This document shows, in pieces, positions 14,501 through 26,544 of a stretch of DNA of 64,000 nt. Origin of the DNA: Rallus limicola. Its lineage: Eukaryota; Chordata; Aves; Gruiformes; Rallidae. How positions within the stretch are numbered: position 1 is the stretch's first letter; the number at the start of each line of letters is the position of its first letter. The notes below the pieces were generated by a model. It was not told the origin of the DNA. It made no database searches and saw nothing but the letters and a program-made list of their open reading frames with translations. The translations under genes were made by a program, and so were the position numbers. The stretch covers positions 1-64,000 of the forward strand of contig JAKCOZ010000085.1 in the NCBI GenBank assembly GCA_022605955.1, in the 5' to 3' direction.

Positions 14501-16640
14501 TCTCCACATCCTGCCAAATAAAAGATAAACCCCAGACCAGATTGACCGTAAGAGGAAAATACCTGCTTTTCTACCTATAAGAGTAGAGGTCTCTTACACA
14601 AACATGTAATTTTAAAGCAAATTTTAACAATTGTATCTTTCTGTGTTTAAAAGTCAAAGAGATATATTGTACATATACAGCCTACAGGCATACCTGGTAA
14701 GCCAGGTATATGTGGATGAGAGCACGGACCTGCTTGTGCAAGCAGCATAAACGGCTGCGACTGGAAGAAGCCTGACAACTGCTTCATCTGCAGCTGTTAT
14801 TTTCCAGTTTAAGGGTGATTGCAGAAAGACCAGAAGATGACGGTAAGCGAACAAGATGTTTGGGACACAACCTGCCTTCTCTACCCTTGGACCCATCTTG
14901 CTACAATTCAACTCCTCTGTTGCCAGACAAAGCATGAATCCCAGGAGACACAGCTAAGAAGAGCTGCTCCTTCCACTGGGCAGCATCTTTCACCAAAGCC
15001 TGGGAGAAAGCCCCACTCCAGCTTTCAGTGCTCTACCATCCCATTTTATAGAGGGAAAAAAAATCGCACATGAGGTTGTCCTGCTGGGTAAGCACATTCA
15101 CCTGTTTCACCAGCTACTTTGTAAAATGTCCCTTGAACTCTGCAGAGTCCCAGCTGCCAAAAACATAACATCTAAAGGGAGAAAAACAGCCTTTTTGCTA
15201 CCAACTAAAAATTTAAGCAAACAAAAGTAACACCTGTTTTTTCCATTAGCAGAGATGCTTCCTTGAGCATTTGGATTTTAACACACTGAAGACCTTATTT
15301 TTCCAAGACATGGAGAAACTACTGAGCTTACTCATAGTATTTAAGGTTATTGCTCCTTAGTATCTTTGGGAAATAAGATGGTTACAGGAGCATTTTCAAA
15401 GCAAAAAAAAAAAAAAAAGAAAAAAATTACAAATATTATACCCACTATTCAACTGTAATGTAAGCTCCTAAAACAAAACAAAAATTACAGTGTCACCTCA
15501 CATACATTGAACTCTGCCTAGTTGGGTTAATTAGAGAGCCAAGTTGTGCCCATGTTCAAGCCCAGAAAGTTACGGCATCACACAAGGGGTAAAGTTTAAA
15601 TTTATCAAAGCCTTTCTCTGTACTACCTTCATATTCAGCAGATCCACAATGTGACACAGGCACTCATACGATAAAACTCTACCAAATATAAACACTTCTG
15701 GAGAGCATTATTTGCTGTATGCTTCAAAACTCAAGCCATTGTCTCTTGCACTGCTATAAAGGGATAAATTCTGAGGAGAAACCTCTTTATACCAAAAAAT
15801 ACATTTGTGAACCATTATTGCACAAAATCCTTTTCAGCAGCCAAACCAGTACTTTGCTCACCCTCCAAAACCAGACAGACCAGTGTCATACAAAACGTTT
15901 GCTTGTAGTAGCCTCCCTTAGCAGACAACTTAATTTCTATACCTCTTTCCTGTGTAATAAAAACAACATTGACACACACAAAACCACAGAAGTCGCTTAC
16001 ATAAAAAGCTTTAAAAAGCCTGAAAGAGACAGATAGAGAAATACAATCTGATTGACCACCTCCAATCACGTGTTTCCAATTATTGCAGCTTGGATTATCA
16101 AATAATTCCTATGCATAGCATTAAAAACATTATTCAAATGAATGGTTGCAGCTCTCAGCTGCAATTTCAAGTTAAATGCATAAGAAATACGGCATCGGAC
16201 ATAGGATCACAAGGAGCTGTGAGTTACTTTTGAGAGTTGGATACTACCAATAACACATCAACTTTAATATTGTAATTTACACTCAGGAAAAAATGATAAC
16301 TGAAAAATTCAGAATAGGCTGGGGTTTCTTGACTGTATTAATGCTACTGTTACTCACAACACCCAGAATATATTTGGCACATCCCACAGAAAAGTCCAGT
16401 TAGTGCTTCAAATATACAAAGTATAGCTCAAAGTCATTTCATAAACAGCAGCTGGAGCAGAAGAGCAAAAACACAAGACACAAGAAGCTGCCATGATCCC
16501 ATTGTCTATTAACAACTCTCATTTTAGGCACATCAGTGTAATGTGACAAACTATCAGCAAGATTTCTACAGAGTAAAAACGCTATTACTGAGACAAGCAA
16601 ATAGTACTTAAAATGTCATGCATGGTTCGCAGCAGAGCCT

Positions 16641-16659
16641 CCCCCCCCCCCCCCCCCCA
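16641..16659. repeat. Poly-C homopolymer
   Basis: An unbroken run of about 18 C residues. Such runs are prone to length error in assembly and slippage in vivo. Confidence 0.85.
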
Positions 16660-19034
16660 GCTTTATTCTCCAATTCCTATAGAAATGCCTACAGAAACAA
16701 ATAAAAGTTTCTACCCATGCAAATCTATTTTGCCTTTATCTCAAGCCTTAGCTCCTGGATTACTGTGATGTCGTCAGATTTTCTGTGTTTATTAAAAAAT
16801 ATTTCAGGCTTACAAAGGAGGATGTGACAGAACTGACCCAAGAACACTCAGCAGTCAGATAACAAATTAAAAAAGTATTCCTATTTTAATAGAATTACTT
16901 TCATGGCTTGAGCAAGTGACAATAGAAGATAAATCATTTTGCCATGTGGTGCTGACAATTCTTCTTTATGTGATATTGAAGGGAAAAAAAAAAGGGAATG
17001 AGACAGAGGGACAGCGGTGTCACACTTCTGCACTTCTTTCATCTGATGCAAGCTGCAGCGCTCTGATGCAGCCTTCTCCACGCTGCTGATGAAAGTGCAA
17101 GGCAGGCTTGGGGCCAAGACAGATAGGATGCTTGCCACTGACCAGCTCTGTTGCTTTTGGGGTCCCTTCTCTGGTGGGAGCGTAGTGGCAGCTCAGAGGC
17201 TTCAGCAAGCACAGAGCTATTAGCAGATACACATATACACAGGGTTTTGGATGCTGCCAGGAGTGGCTGCACTCACCTAGCCTAGGCATATGAACACAGT
17301 TAAAATAAACAAAAGCAGTATATGGAATAGAAATACCCTCCCCCTCATGTTCGCTGGATGGCTGCTGCGTGCCACACCGTAGGATCTGTGTTTCTGCAAA
17401 GAGATGGAGAAAAGCAAAGGGGTCTGAAGGGTTGCAAACACTGAGCCAAACCCCGTTCTGATTTACACGGACAAAAGGAAAAGGAATTAAACTATGTTTA
17501 AGCCCCATGCACTTGCTATAATATTAAGAAAACTATTCTAAAAAACTAATAAGCCTATTCCAGAAAAACCTCAGGCTAACAATTTTATTTCTGACTGCAG
17601 AGATACTACCTCGCTAAATCAACAGTCAGTGAAAGGCTTTTACCTTCCCTGTAAACCTAGCCCTAATCCTTCCCTTTCCTGCTGGAAAGAGCATGGAAAG
17701 CCACCACCCCATGTACAGATTTGGCCTCATTCCAAACAAACAGCCAAAGTTTAAGGTTACTGTCCACACTTAAAATTGAAGGGAGTATTTGGAAGAGTAA
17801 GGAAAGCACAAGTGATGCCTCACACGGTGTTACTGGTGAAAAAGACACACAGTAGCAGTTTTAAGAGGAATAAAGTAATTAATTAGAAACTATGCTGAGA
17901 ATATAACAGTAATTGATGTGGTTACCAGTTATGGTCTTTAGATTATAAGACCGTATCCAGCTGATATAAAGACTTATTCTCTCAAACATAATTTTCTTCT
18001 AGAAACACAGTAACCCAAGGAGGGTATAGCTTTGTTGTAAATGTGTACCTTGTGAATAAGTTTCCTATAGAAAAAAAGGAAGTTCTTCAAACATCTGCCA
18101 CTGTAATCCTGCTAATTTATGATTCAGCCAAACTATTTTGATTAAAGCAGGAATTACACCAACTTCAGCAAGAACTGCAGGTGTCACATATCTCCCTGTC
18201 CCACATAGCCCTGCCTCAGAGCTCAAACTACCAGGCTCCAGGGCTGGCGTTACAGTCTGAAGCAAGTAACAGGATCAGATGAGTATATGATGACCATGAC
18301 AGTTTTGTTTCTCTAGCCATCATGATAAAGAAGCTAAGGATACAATCAGCAGGTTCATATATTCTGCTTGGGCATCTCTTGCCTTTGGAAAGGTAACCGA
18401 GCCTCAGCAAACACCCTAGACTGAAGGTGAACCAGGAGAGCTCTCCTTGTTTCCCTTCCCCAGAGAGCAAGGTGGCAGAAGCACAAAAAGCCGCCCACAA
18501 AGAACAAAGCCAAGGAGATGCAGGCTGGGCTTCCAGGATGTCACTACAGGATTACCAGACATACACCTTCCTGTGTTAGATGGGATGTTATTTATTAACA
18601 CTAAAGTACAAACCTGTCATCCCCGAAGCCTGTCTGTCTTGTTTACCTCACCTCTCCCCTATCATCTTAAATCCTTCTATTCTCTCTCTCTTCTCAGCTC
18701 AAGGTTACTTTTGGTCATCTTATCAGTCTCCTCCAGACTGATAGTTTCAAAAGCAGATATATCCTCAGTGCGTGCGCCTGACAGGTCTGGCCTCACTTTT
18801 TATGACACCTGTCCTGACAGCACATTGTGACCAGATAGTCTAGTTGCCATGCAGTTGTATGTAAGGACTCTCTAACCAGAAAAAGTTTTCCTTTGTTTAT
18901 ACATGTTCACCCTAAATACAGATGCTCTTAGACACTGAGAATTCTCTATTTTTCGGTTAAAAGGTTTGTACCTTGATGCACCATGTACTATTGTACACAT
19001 TTTGATAAAGTAATCCAGCTCCAGAGAGAATGAG

Positions 19035-19072
19035 CAGGACTTCCAACTCAGTAGATTCTGTGGTTCTATGAC
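19035..19072 (+). mobile_element. CR1 3' tail remnant
   Basis: CTTCCAACTCAGTAGATTCT followed by GTGGTTCTATGA matches the terminal part of avian CR1 elements. Only the last ~40 bases are recognisable. Confidence 0.55.
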
Positions 19073-22000
19073 TTGTCCCGTTTACCTCCTTTGGCAAGCA
19101 CTAACTAAAAGCAGGCAATGCTCCCCAGTGCTCCACTGCAGGAGCAATACCCTCTCCTCTTTAAGTAGTCCGTTTGAATTTAAGCTGTAGCCATATTTAA
19201 AAAGAATAAGACAGACAAATTTGTCATCTTTTCAGAATCAGCAGTGATAAAGTAATCACTACAAATTTAAAGGGGAACAGCTACTTATTAAAGGAATAGT
19301 GAAGTACAACTCAGTGATTAAAAAGTTCGTTTTACTACTGCAATTCAAACTTAATTTGTGAAAGTAGAGGGAAATGGCTACAAATGCTGTCATTAATAGA
19401 GCCTGAAATAACAGAGAGGAAACACTTTGTGTGAGCTATAGGGATGAGATCTTTAAAGAACCTTGTCACTAGCATCAGGGTATGCCAGGAGGGGCTCACT
19501 GCTTCACCTCCTGCCCGACACAGGAACGTTAACAGCTTGCATACATGTTTTCCCCTGAGCAATCAATATTCTTATTAGCTACCTCTTTTGCCTTCTACAA
19601 AGGTTTATTGTTTGGGTTAAGCATGTCTCCATTTTAGAGCCCAACTCTTACCGCTTCCAACAACAGCCAGACTACATGTATGTTTGGCTCTGTCTCCCAA
19701 AGATTTGACAAACATAAAAAGATTGGTGATATACAAAAACCAAAGCCAAACCAAAAAAATAACCCAGGATTACACAATTGGCAAAACTTCCACACAACAG
19801 GAGGCCAAAAGTAATCTCTGAAGGAAGCATCCTCAAGGCTTCCGGTAACGTGGTTACCTGCTACTGCAAAAGGCACAAAGGCCATGTTAAGGTGCCACTC
19901 ACCCAAGAGATGTCTCATCTGCCACCACAAGCAACTCTATGCTCTTTCCTTCTCCACCCAATTAAGCTCCTCTTGCATGCAGAATTATCACAAATATGAT
20001 GGATGGAAGTTTTTTGGGTTTTTCTGTTAATAAAGAGAGTGTGAAGAGCACTTGCTGTTCACAAGCTAGGCAACATTTAGGAAGGAACGAGGCATTTAGG
20101 TGGTTAATGAAAATGTGCATTTGCCTTTAAAAATACATGGGGGTTTTTACAGAAGAGTCAGAAACATTTCACCTCAAAGCATACTCTAGCCATTACCTGC
20201 ACTGTAATTATTGGCAGTGAATTCTTACAATATGCTCTGATGCATTTGGCATTGGCATGGAAGAGGAGGCAGTAAACTAGTTCAATTACATGCCTGATCC
20301 GTGAACGTTATTGATCTTCTGGAGTGGGGCTAACTTGCACTACTCTTAACTGTGAAAGTTTAGATGATACTAAATAGGTGTACCATTTATCTTCTTGCCT
20401 TTTTGGTGCTGCTGTTTTTAATTAATTAACGGCATTATGGGTTGCCAAACTGGAGTCCACACCTATTTATACTATTAGGCATATTTAAAACATTTAAATT
20501 TTTACCATTAATTCTGTATTTTCCTCATTCCTTAAGTTAATCAGTACAGTAGTAATATAACAGTAGACATAACATAGCCTTGCATTGTATTTTAAACTTA
20601 AAGATTCTTGCCCAATCTTTCCCTGAAATCAGAGCATCCTTTAAACAAGAAACAGTTTAAACATCTACTTCAGGGGAGCTGGCTCTGCCATCTCACTACT
20701 CCCAGAACCCACCTTCCCTAATCAAGAGAGAAACTGCAGGTATAACATGTTTCTCTTTGACATAATATTAAGACCAATGTTTACTGGGCAGAATTTACCA
20801 TGTTACTTTTATATTGATGCTGTTGAAAATATAAGATAACAATGGAATATTTCACATCATTAAAGTGATAGTACAGAGTGCTGTATGTAAATAGGCAAAA
20901 ATATCGTTAGCATTCGAAAACCTCATTTGTCTTCAACTAGTCCTTTTTTTTTCATATGACAACACTGCAATCAAGATGTCTCCTGGGATGTGTTACAGCC
21001 ACTGCACTTCATAGTGCTGACAATTGGGATTTTTTTTTCCCTCTTTGAAGTAGCAGCATTACAGTCCATCTTTATAGATTTTGTAAGGATCTTGATTCCA
21101 GTTTAATGAGCATCAGAGAGCATCTGGCAATTATACCCCTGAGGAAGGCTAACTGATAAATTAGCAGACCTACTGCAGCAAGGCCGGCAAAATCTCGTCT
21201 TTAAAAACAGCTCTCAAATACTCCCTGGCAGACACGGAAAAGTTTATGAAGAAGCAATTCTTACTTCATTTGGAAAAATGTTAGTAAAGACAGTAAGTCA
21301 GCCACCCTGCCCAGTTCTGACTCTTTCCTAAATCAGACCTTCCCAGTTGCCCAGCTCCTCCTCTGGATATACAAACGTCCAGCAGGAAAGTCAGGACCAG
21401 CAGTAATGATAAAATACATTCCATGAAGTCTCAAGTTCATAAAGTGTATCTGCTAGTACTCCAAGGCTTTAATACCTTGGCTAAAGGGAGGAAGCAAAGA
21501 TGAAAACAACTAAAGACAAATAAACTGAAGAACAGCCTCACAGGCCAACTACTTCAGATCCATATACTTGGTGGTCTCTCCAGGGAAAGTGGAACTGCAG
21601 CCAAGACCCGCTGTCAGAAATTAAGACCACAAAAGGAAACAGGGAAAGAAGTAGCTGAGGCATGGTGTCACAAGCAAGTTTCCAGTGCAATCAAACAGAC
21701 CTGTAATTCACAGGACTGCTTTATGAGCGATATTTTGAGATCATCCTCCCTCCCTGGTACTGTGTATACAGCCTATTCTCTGAAGAGCTGCAACTCGTAA
21801 ACCTGGCAGTAAAACACAGGCGGTTTTGAGTGAGCATCACAGACCAAAACCTGAGCATCTCTTCTGTTTTTAAGCACGTTCCTCTGCACCCAAGTCAGCT
21901 ACGGACAGAAAGCGCTATTATAAAGCGATCCCAAGAAGGAACTTTCCTGACCCCTCCAAAAGCTTAGAAAAGGACCATGCAGCTACAACCGGGGCTCGCA

Positions 22001-22910
22001 TTGCTCCCGGCTCCTTCTGCAGCCAACGCAGAGGAATCCCAGACGTCAGCGAGGTGCCCGGGCTGTCCGGTCACCCATCGCTGGCACACGGGTGCTAAGT
22101 CCCTTGTTCAGCATTATCCTTTGCCGTGTGTTTGCCGTGCTTGGAATACGGATGTTGCTAAGGGTTGAGTGAGAAGTAAGGTGGCATTGCAAGGTCCGAG
22201 CTGCCAGAGGCACCGGGCTGGGGGACACGGGACTTGCCGAGAAGCACACCTACGGGCTAGCAGAGCCTGGGGCAAACCCCTGGTCCCCTACAGATAGCTC
22301 CAGAGACGAGAAAGGGCGACGATACCCGCTTCTGCTTGCGCAGGGACTGAACTCCGGGTGAACTCATTTCCAGTCTAGGGATATGCCGGCATTTAGCAAC
22401 TGCTTTGCTTTGGATCCCGTTCTTTGCCGTACAGAAACGCGAGCCAGCGCCGTACCCGCGAGCAGTCAGCCCGGCTGAGGCGCCGGCTCCATCCCCCGCC
22501 TGAAGTTGGGGTCCCGGTGCCGGCGCCCCGCGAAGCCCCGTGCCCGAGGGGGGCCGGAGCGGCCCCGCCCGGCTGCGGCGGGAGCGGAGCGGGGAGACGC
22601 GCCGCAGCCCCGGGACAGCCCGCACCGAGCCCGGCCGCGAGCGCCGCACCTGCCCCTCCGCCCCCCCAATTGCCGGCACCCTTAATTCCGCCGCCGCCCG
22701 GGAGAGCAGCCCCGACGTGAGGGGGTCGCGCCGCGCCGCCGGGAGAGGGGGGAAGGACGCGGGACGAGGGTCCCCAGCGCGATCGCGCCGCAAGTTTGGG
22801 CGCTGTCCCGAAGCGGTGCGGGGAAAAGTTGGGGAGCGGCCGGGGGGCTGCGGGAATACCGGCGGGGCGCAGCCCTGGCCGGGCCCGCGGAGGGGGAACG
22901 CGCCACTGAC

Positions 22911-23045
22911 CTGCGCCTCGCCCGCGCCGCCTCCCCGCGCTCAGCGCATCCTCCGCGCCGCGGCACGGGGAGAGCGCGGGCGGTGGCGGTGCCGGTGCCG
23001 GTGGCGGTGCCGGTGCCGGTGCCTTTCCAGACTTCCCCCTCTTGT
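22911..23045 (-). ncRNA. Candidate noncoding first exon, leftward transcript
   Basis: On the minus strand the CpG island reads into CGAGGCGCAG|gtcagtggcg, a near-consensus splice donor at 22911/22910. The 5' boundary is a guess placed at the edge of the GC-rich core. No ATG frame before the donor looks like protein. It could be the 5' untranslated exon of a gene running left, possibly towards the exon at 2739-3009, but no connecting coding exons were found. Confidence 0.3.
22981..23024. repeat. GGTGCC hexanucleotide microsatellite (copy 1)
   Basis: Seven or so GGTGCC/GGTGGC units ending in GCCTTTCCAG. The same array plus a CCTTTCCAG ending recurs at 23335-23368, about 340 bp away. Confidence 0.85.
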
Positions 23046-23330
23046 GTTTTGGTGGTATCAGAAAATTCCATCAACTTGCTAATTGGCCGCTCCACCCACT
23101 TTCCCAACGGGCGAATTATCTGTGAATGGCCCACTTAGCGCGAATTGCCCGCTTAGCGCTGAGTTTGAAACTCTTTTCACTCACACAAACAGTTTCAATC
23201 TGCCATTCACTGTGTCCGCCTCCAGCCGCTCTCCTCGTGGAGACTCAGCACTCACCCTGCAGTCCGACTGCATCTTGTTCACTCACAACTCTCACTCAAA
23301 CAACTCATCCAATACACGGGACCGGGCACA

Positions 23331-23368
23331 ACAACCGGTGCCGGTGCCGGTGCCGCCGCCTTTCCAGG
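23331..23368. repeat. GGTGCC hexanucleotide microsatellite (copy 2)
   Basis: Short array CCGGTGCCGGTGCCGGTGCC followed by GCCGCCTTTCCAG, matching the end of the array at 22981-23030. The 300 bp between the copies is of ordinary GC content and holds promoter-like motifs. Confidence 0.8.
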
Positions 23369-23606
23369 GGGGCCGTTCGCTTCTCAAGTTTGACACGTTT
23401 TCGTGGCGCCGGCCGCCTTCAAGGCTGCTGAATTATGCATTGTCTGAAGGGCAAATGCCGGGGGCTGCCGAAAGGAGTGTCTGTGCCTGTCAGTGTACAC
23501 GCAGAGGGGCGCACACGGCTCCTGCTGCTAATGCTTTTCGTGCCGCTGCCCAGTGGCTGCTGGAACAGAATTGAAATGTGCTGCTGGCACTGACGTGCTC
23601 TGTCAG
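23369..23606 (+). ncRNA. Candidate first exon of a plus-strand noncoding transcript
   Basis: Downstream of the CpG island, the plus strand has a strong donor CTCTGTCAG|gtgagtgg at 23606/23607. The start of the exon is not defined by sequence and is set at the island edge. It pairs with the acceptor at 23858/23859. No conserved protein frame was recognised, so a long noncoding RNA is the simplest reading. Confidence 0.3.
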
Positions 23607-23858
23607 GTGAGTGGTAAGCAAAAGGAGCAAAGAAAGAAGTGACCAAGTACTTGACTGACTAGCCTCAGAAACAGCTATAGAGGGCTAACCCAAAAGGAGA
23701 AAGGAAAAAAAAAGTTGGAAGTTTTGGTCTCTCTGTCTCTTAGCTTCTCACTGTGAGTTTTAATGAACCAGACTGGTTTTCAAGCTGTTGTGGGCAGGAA
23801 GGCTGGGAATTACTAATGTGCCGGGTGTCATTCAGCTATAGTTGTGTTCTCATTGCAG

Positions 23859-24146
23859 AAGAAGAGTGGAAGAGCAGAAAAGGAGACAAGGTCAGCTGAG
23901 GTTTGTGCCGAAGGTACTGGAGACCCTACTCAGCGTTCCTCTTCTGCCCTCTTCTCGGAGGCTGTAAGTGACATCTCCCTCCTGACCACAGCCAGGCTGC
24001 CTGAGTTGTATGGAGACACCTGTTCTTCCTTGGGATTAGCCAAGCCCAAGAAGCTAGTATCTGGCTAGGAGCGTGCAGTTTTCTCAAAATCAGGGTTTCC
24101 GAGCAGCCTGTGCTAGGCATGGCAGCACAGACATCATTTTATTACG
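23859..24146 (+). ncRNA. Candidate second exon of a plus-strand noncoding transcript
   Basis: Bounded by a good acceptor (pyrimidine-rich TTGTGTTCTCATTGCAG, ending 23858) and a good donor (TTACG|gtaagtca, after 24146), giving a 288-bp exon. The frames inside end quickly or have no recognisable family. Exon status is inferred from splice sites alone. Confidence 0.35.
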
Positions 24147-25987
24147 GTAAGTCAGATCAGTCTGGTTTGTTAGCTTTTCCTCTCCACGGCTAGCTCTGCC
24201 TGCCCCTTCCTAGGTGCTGTAGTACCCATCTATGGCTAAACTTCCACAGAACCCAGGCTGTAAATGTGTACAGAGAAACAGGATTTTCCAAAAAGTGTTC
24301 ATCAGAGACAAGCCAGGCAGTATTTTCTTAGAAGTTTCGTCAAGCATTCCAAGCAGAGACATGTATAATTCAGGCACTGACAGGGCCCAATCACAGCCCC
24401 CAATTACGCTCAGATTTGTACTCCCAAAGGGGAAACTCTGCTTTCCTCTCCAGAGCCTGCAGGCAGTCCCCGGGCAGTGGCTGCGCTGGGCAAGGCAGCA
24501 GTTACCAAGTCCAGCAACTAGCAAACACCTTTATCACAGCAGACACAGCTCAACTCTATTGTGGCTCCCTACGTGCCAGTTAGGAGATCCTGGAGAGGTG
24601 GACACAGAATCAGTTTCCATATCAAATCCTTCCCTCCAGTCTCCCCAAGTCTCTGGGGTGAAGGGTCAGGGTTACAGGGACTGTTCTCCTTTACCACCAA
24701 AGCTACCGCTCCAGCTGCAGAACAGGAGCTCTGGCTATTGTGGGGATAGCTGCTATCATGGTGCATTTCCATGGGCTCTGAATTTGGCATTTATTCCCAT
24801 TAGGGAAAGAGAGAGACAGGGTATGGAAGATCATCACTCCCAGCTTTGATTACATCCCTATTACAGATCATTTTTATTTTTCACAGAGGGTAAGCCAGGT
24901 GCCCCTCCTCTGGCACAGATCATGTCCTGCTGCTCACAGACCCAGGACTGGAGCGACTCCCGCTCCAGCCGCTCCAGCCACTCTGTCTGCAAGAGGAAAT
25001 CGCTCCTCACCTCCACCTGCTGCGCTCTGCCCTGCACACTGCCCAGGAGCTGTGCTGGGATGCACCTGAGCAGCAATGTATCCCATAGGAACTAATGTTT
25101 CACACCTTTTCCAGGTTTATTAGAGCACTGCACAGACTTGTGTGACCTCAGACACGCAGCACCTCCACAAAGCAGCACTGCTTGGCTTTGCAGATTGGGA
25201 AAGGCTGGTTCATTTTACGCTATCTGAGTCAGCAGCCTGGGAGCAAGAGTTCCTTTGCTCCTTCCAGCTCCAGCTCCGGCAAAGGCATCACCCGCAGGCT
25301 GGCCTGCGGGCTGGGGGCTGACCAGGATGGGAAAGGCAAAGGCCCTCTCTTAAGGATTTTTTTTCCTTCTATGTTCTGCTGGTCAAAGTTCCCTGGGAAA
25401 CCAGAGAGATTTCTCCCATCAACAGCAAAATCAGAAAAACTCACCAGGTTTATCTCTCTATTGCAGGTGCGTGAAATGGAACTGGAAATTATTTTAATCC
25501 CCACAAAAGTTCCTACGTTAATTCTGGAAAGGCCCTGCATACAACCAAAACCTCTGGGGTTTGGCTCCTTTACTTTGTCTACTCTGCAGCATAGACCTGA
25601 TGGCCTTTAACAACGGCAGAGCCCCGGGGAGCCCTGGCAGGCTCACCCCCCTCTGCAGAGCTGCCACACCGGCGTGCAGCCTCATTACCTGTGCGCAGTC
25701 CTCAGACATCGTGCCCATAACCTGCGCCTCGCAGCGTTTGTAACGTGTAGGAAAACCACTCCTGCCTTTTCAGGTGTTTTGCTTTAAAGCCCGTGTACAG
25801 TTGAAGGTCTCAATACCTATTAAAATGAATGAGCTTTGCGCTGCAGCTCGCATGCAGGCAGTTTGTAGCGCTTTGCCTGAATGGGGGCTGCTGGCTCTGA
25901 CTCTCAAATTCACTGCCGTTTGGGTAACATACAGGAGTTCACTGCCCCAGAGCGTCAGAGCCTGGTGTCACCCCCCACAAAGGGCAC
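24147..25987. other. Moderately GC-rich noncoding stretch
   Basis: More GC-rich than the surrounding sequence but without splice-bounded coding exons. A 205-codon open frame at 24232-24849 (plus) is not similar to any protein I know and begins just inside the inferred intron. A perfect 9-bp inverted repeat (CCCGCAGGC with GCCTGCGGG) lies near 25289-25308. Confidence 0.4.
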
Positions 25988-26544
25988 TGTCGTGGTGTCA
26001 CCCCCGCTGCCTGCTCCTTAAAGTAAAAGAGCAGGGGAAGAGGGAAAGAGGGGGGGGGGGGGGGGGGGGGAATAAGGGAAAAGGAAGGGGCAAATAACTC
26101 CAAACCCAAGAAACTAAGAGGCCCGTGGGTTGGGATAAGGATAGTTTACTAAGAGAACAGAAAGATCAAATATAACAATGCCAACAGGGCTTTAGAGCAA
26201 AAGAATATGAAACTATTGATACACAATGCAGTTTCTCACCCAACCACACAACTCAGGCCGCACCACCCAGAGCTGTCCCGGAACCCGACCGTCCCCTCAG
26301 AACCTCGCATCCCGGAACCGCCCCTCTTCTTCCTCCCATCAGCCCCCCTTTATCCTGGGCAGGACGTAATTGGCATGGAATACTCTCTTTGGCCCATCTG
26401 GGTCACCTGTCCTGGCTTTGACTGTCTGACTGTAACTAGAAACATCAGGGTGTTCTCAGCACTGCTTTCATTGTAACTCCCAAACACAGCATCCCATCCG
26501 CTGCTACACATGAAGTTAACTCTGTCCTGACTGAAACCAGGACA
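25988..26544 (-). mobile_element. Solo-type LTR of an endogenous retrovirus
   Basis: Reading the minus strand, the element starts TGTCCTGGTTTCAG at 26544 and ends ACACCACGACA at 25988, about 557 bp with TG...CA ends. The TGTCCTGGTTTC...GGACAGAGTTAA start is a common bird LTR. It contains a long G run (plus strand, ~26050-26071) inside a purine-rich tract, and the 3' half is shared with 11290-11576. No internal retroviral sequence adjoins it. I do not see a matching 4-6 bp target-site duplication, so it may be old or recombined. Confidence 0.8.
26050..26071. repeat. Poly-G run inside the LTR
   Basis: About 20 consecutive G residues within the purine-rich part of the LTR. The corresponding place in the 11.5 kb copy is a broken T/C tract, so this is a length-variable site. 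Confidence 0.85.

Larger units (their letters stand above)
11577..22255. other. Noncoding stretch, no gene seen
   Basis: Around 10.7 kb without a supportable exon. It includes an approximately 18-bp poly-C run at 16641-16658, A/T homopolymers (15403-15418), and a CR1 tail near 19035. The longest open frame here (162 codons, minus, 17020-17508) shows no family motif, no codon periodicity that I can judge, and no splice context. Confidence 0.45.
22270..23420. promoter_or_regulatory. CpG island, probably a bidirectional promoter
   Basis: About 1.1 kb, densely GC-rich and full of CpG, in otherwise AT-rich DNA. It contains GC boxes (for example GGGGCGCAG and CCGCCCGG type motifs), an inverted CCAAT box (ATTGG near 23080) and a GGTGCC hexanucleotide array. 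A good donor faces left (minus strand CGCAG|gtcagt, exon end 22911) and another faces right (plus strand CTGTCAG|gtgagt, exon end 23606). This layout is typical of a vertebrate promoter firing in both directions. I cannot tell which genes it serves. No coding first exon that I recognise is joined to it. Confidence 0.65.

Noticed and set aside
17020..17508. 162-codon minus-strand open frame
   Set aside because: No motif, atypical composition and no splice context; probably chance.
22257..23134. Several 98-180 codon open frames on both strands in the CpG island
   Set aside because: GC-rich DNA has few stop codons. The frames overlap each other, are dominated by Arg/Pro/Ala/Gly, and match no family.
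24232..24849. 205-codon plus-strand open frame, the longest single frame in the window
   Set aside because: No recognisable domain, start lies inside the inferred intron after 24146, and no splice or codon evidence supports it. A homology search would settle it.
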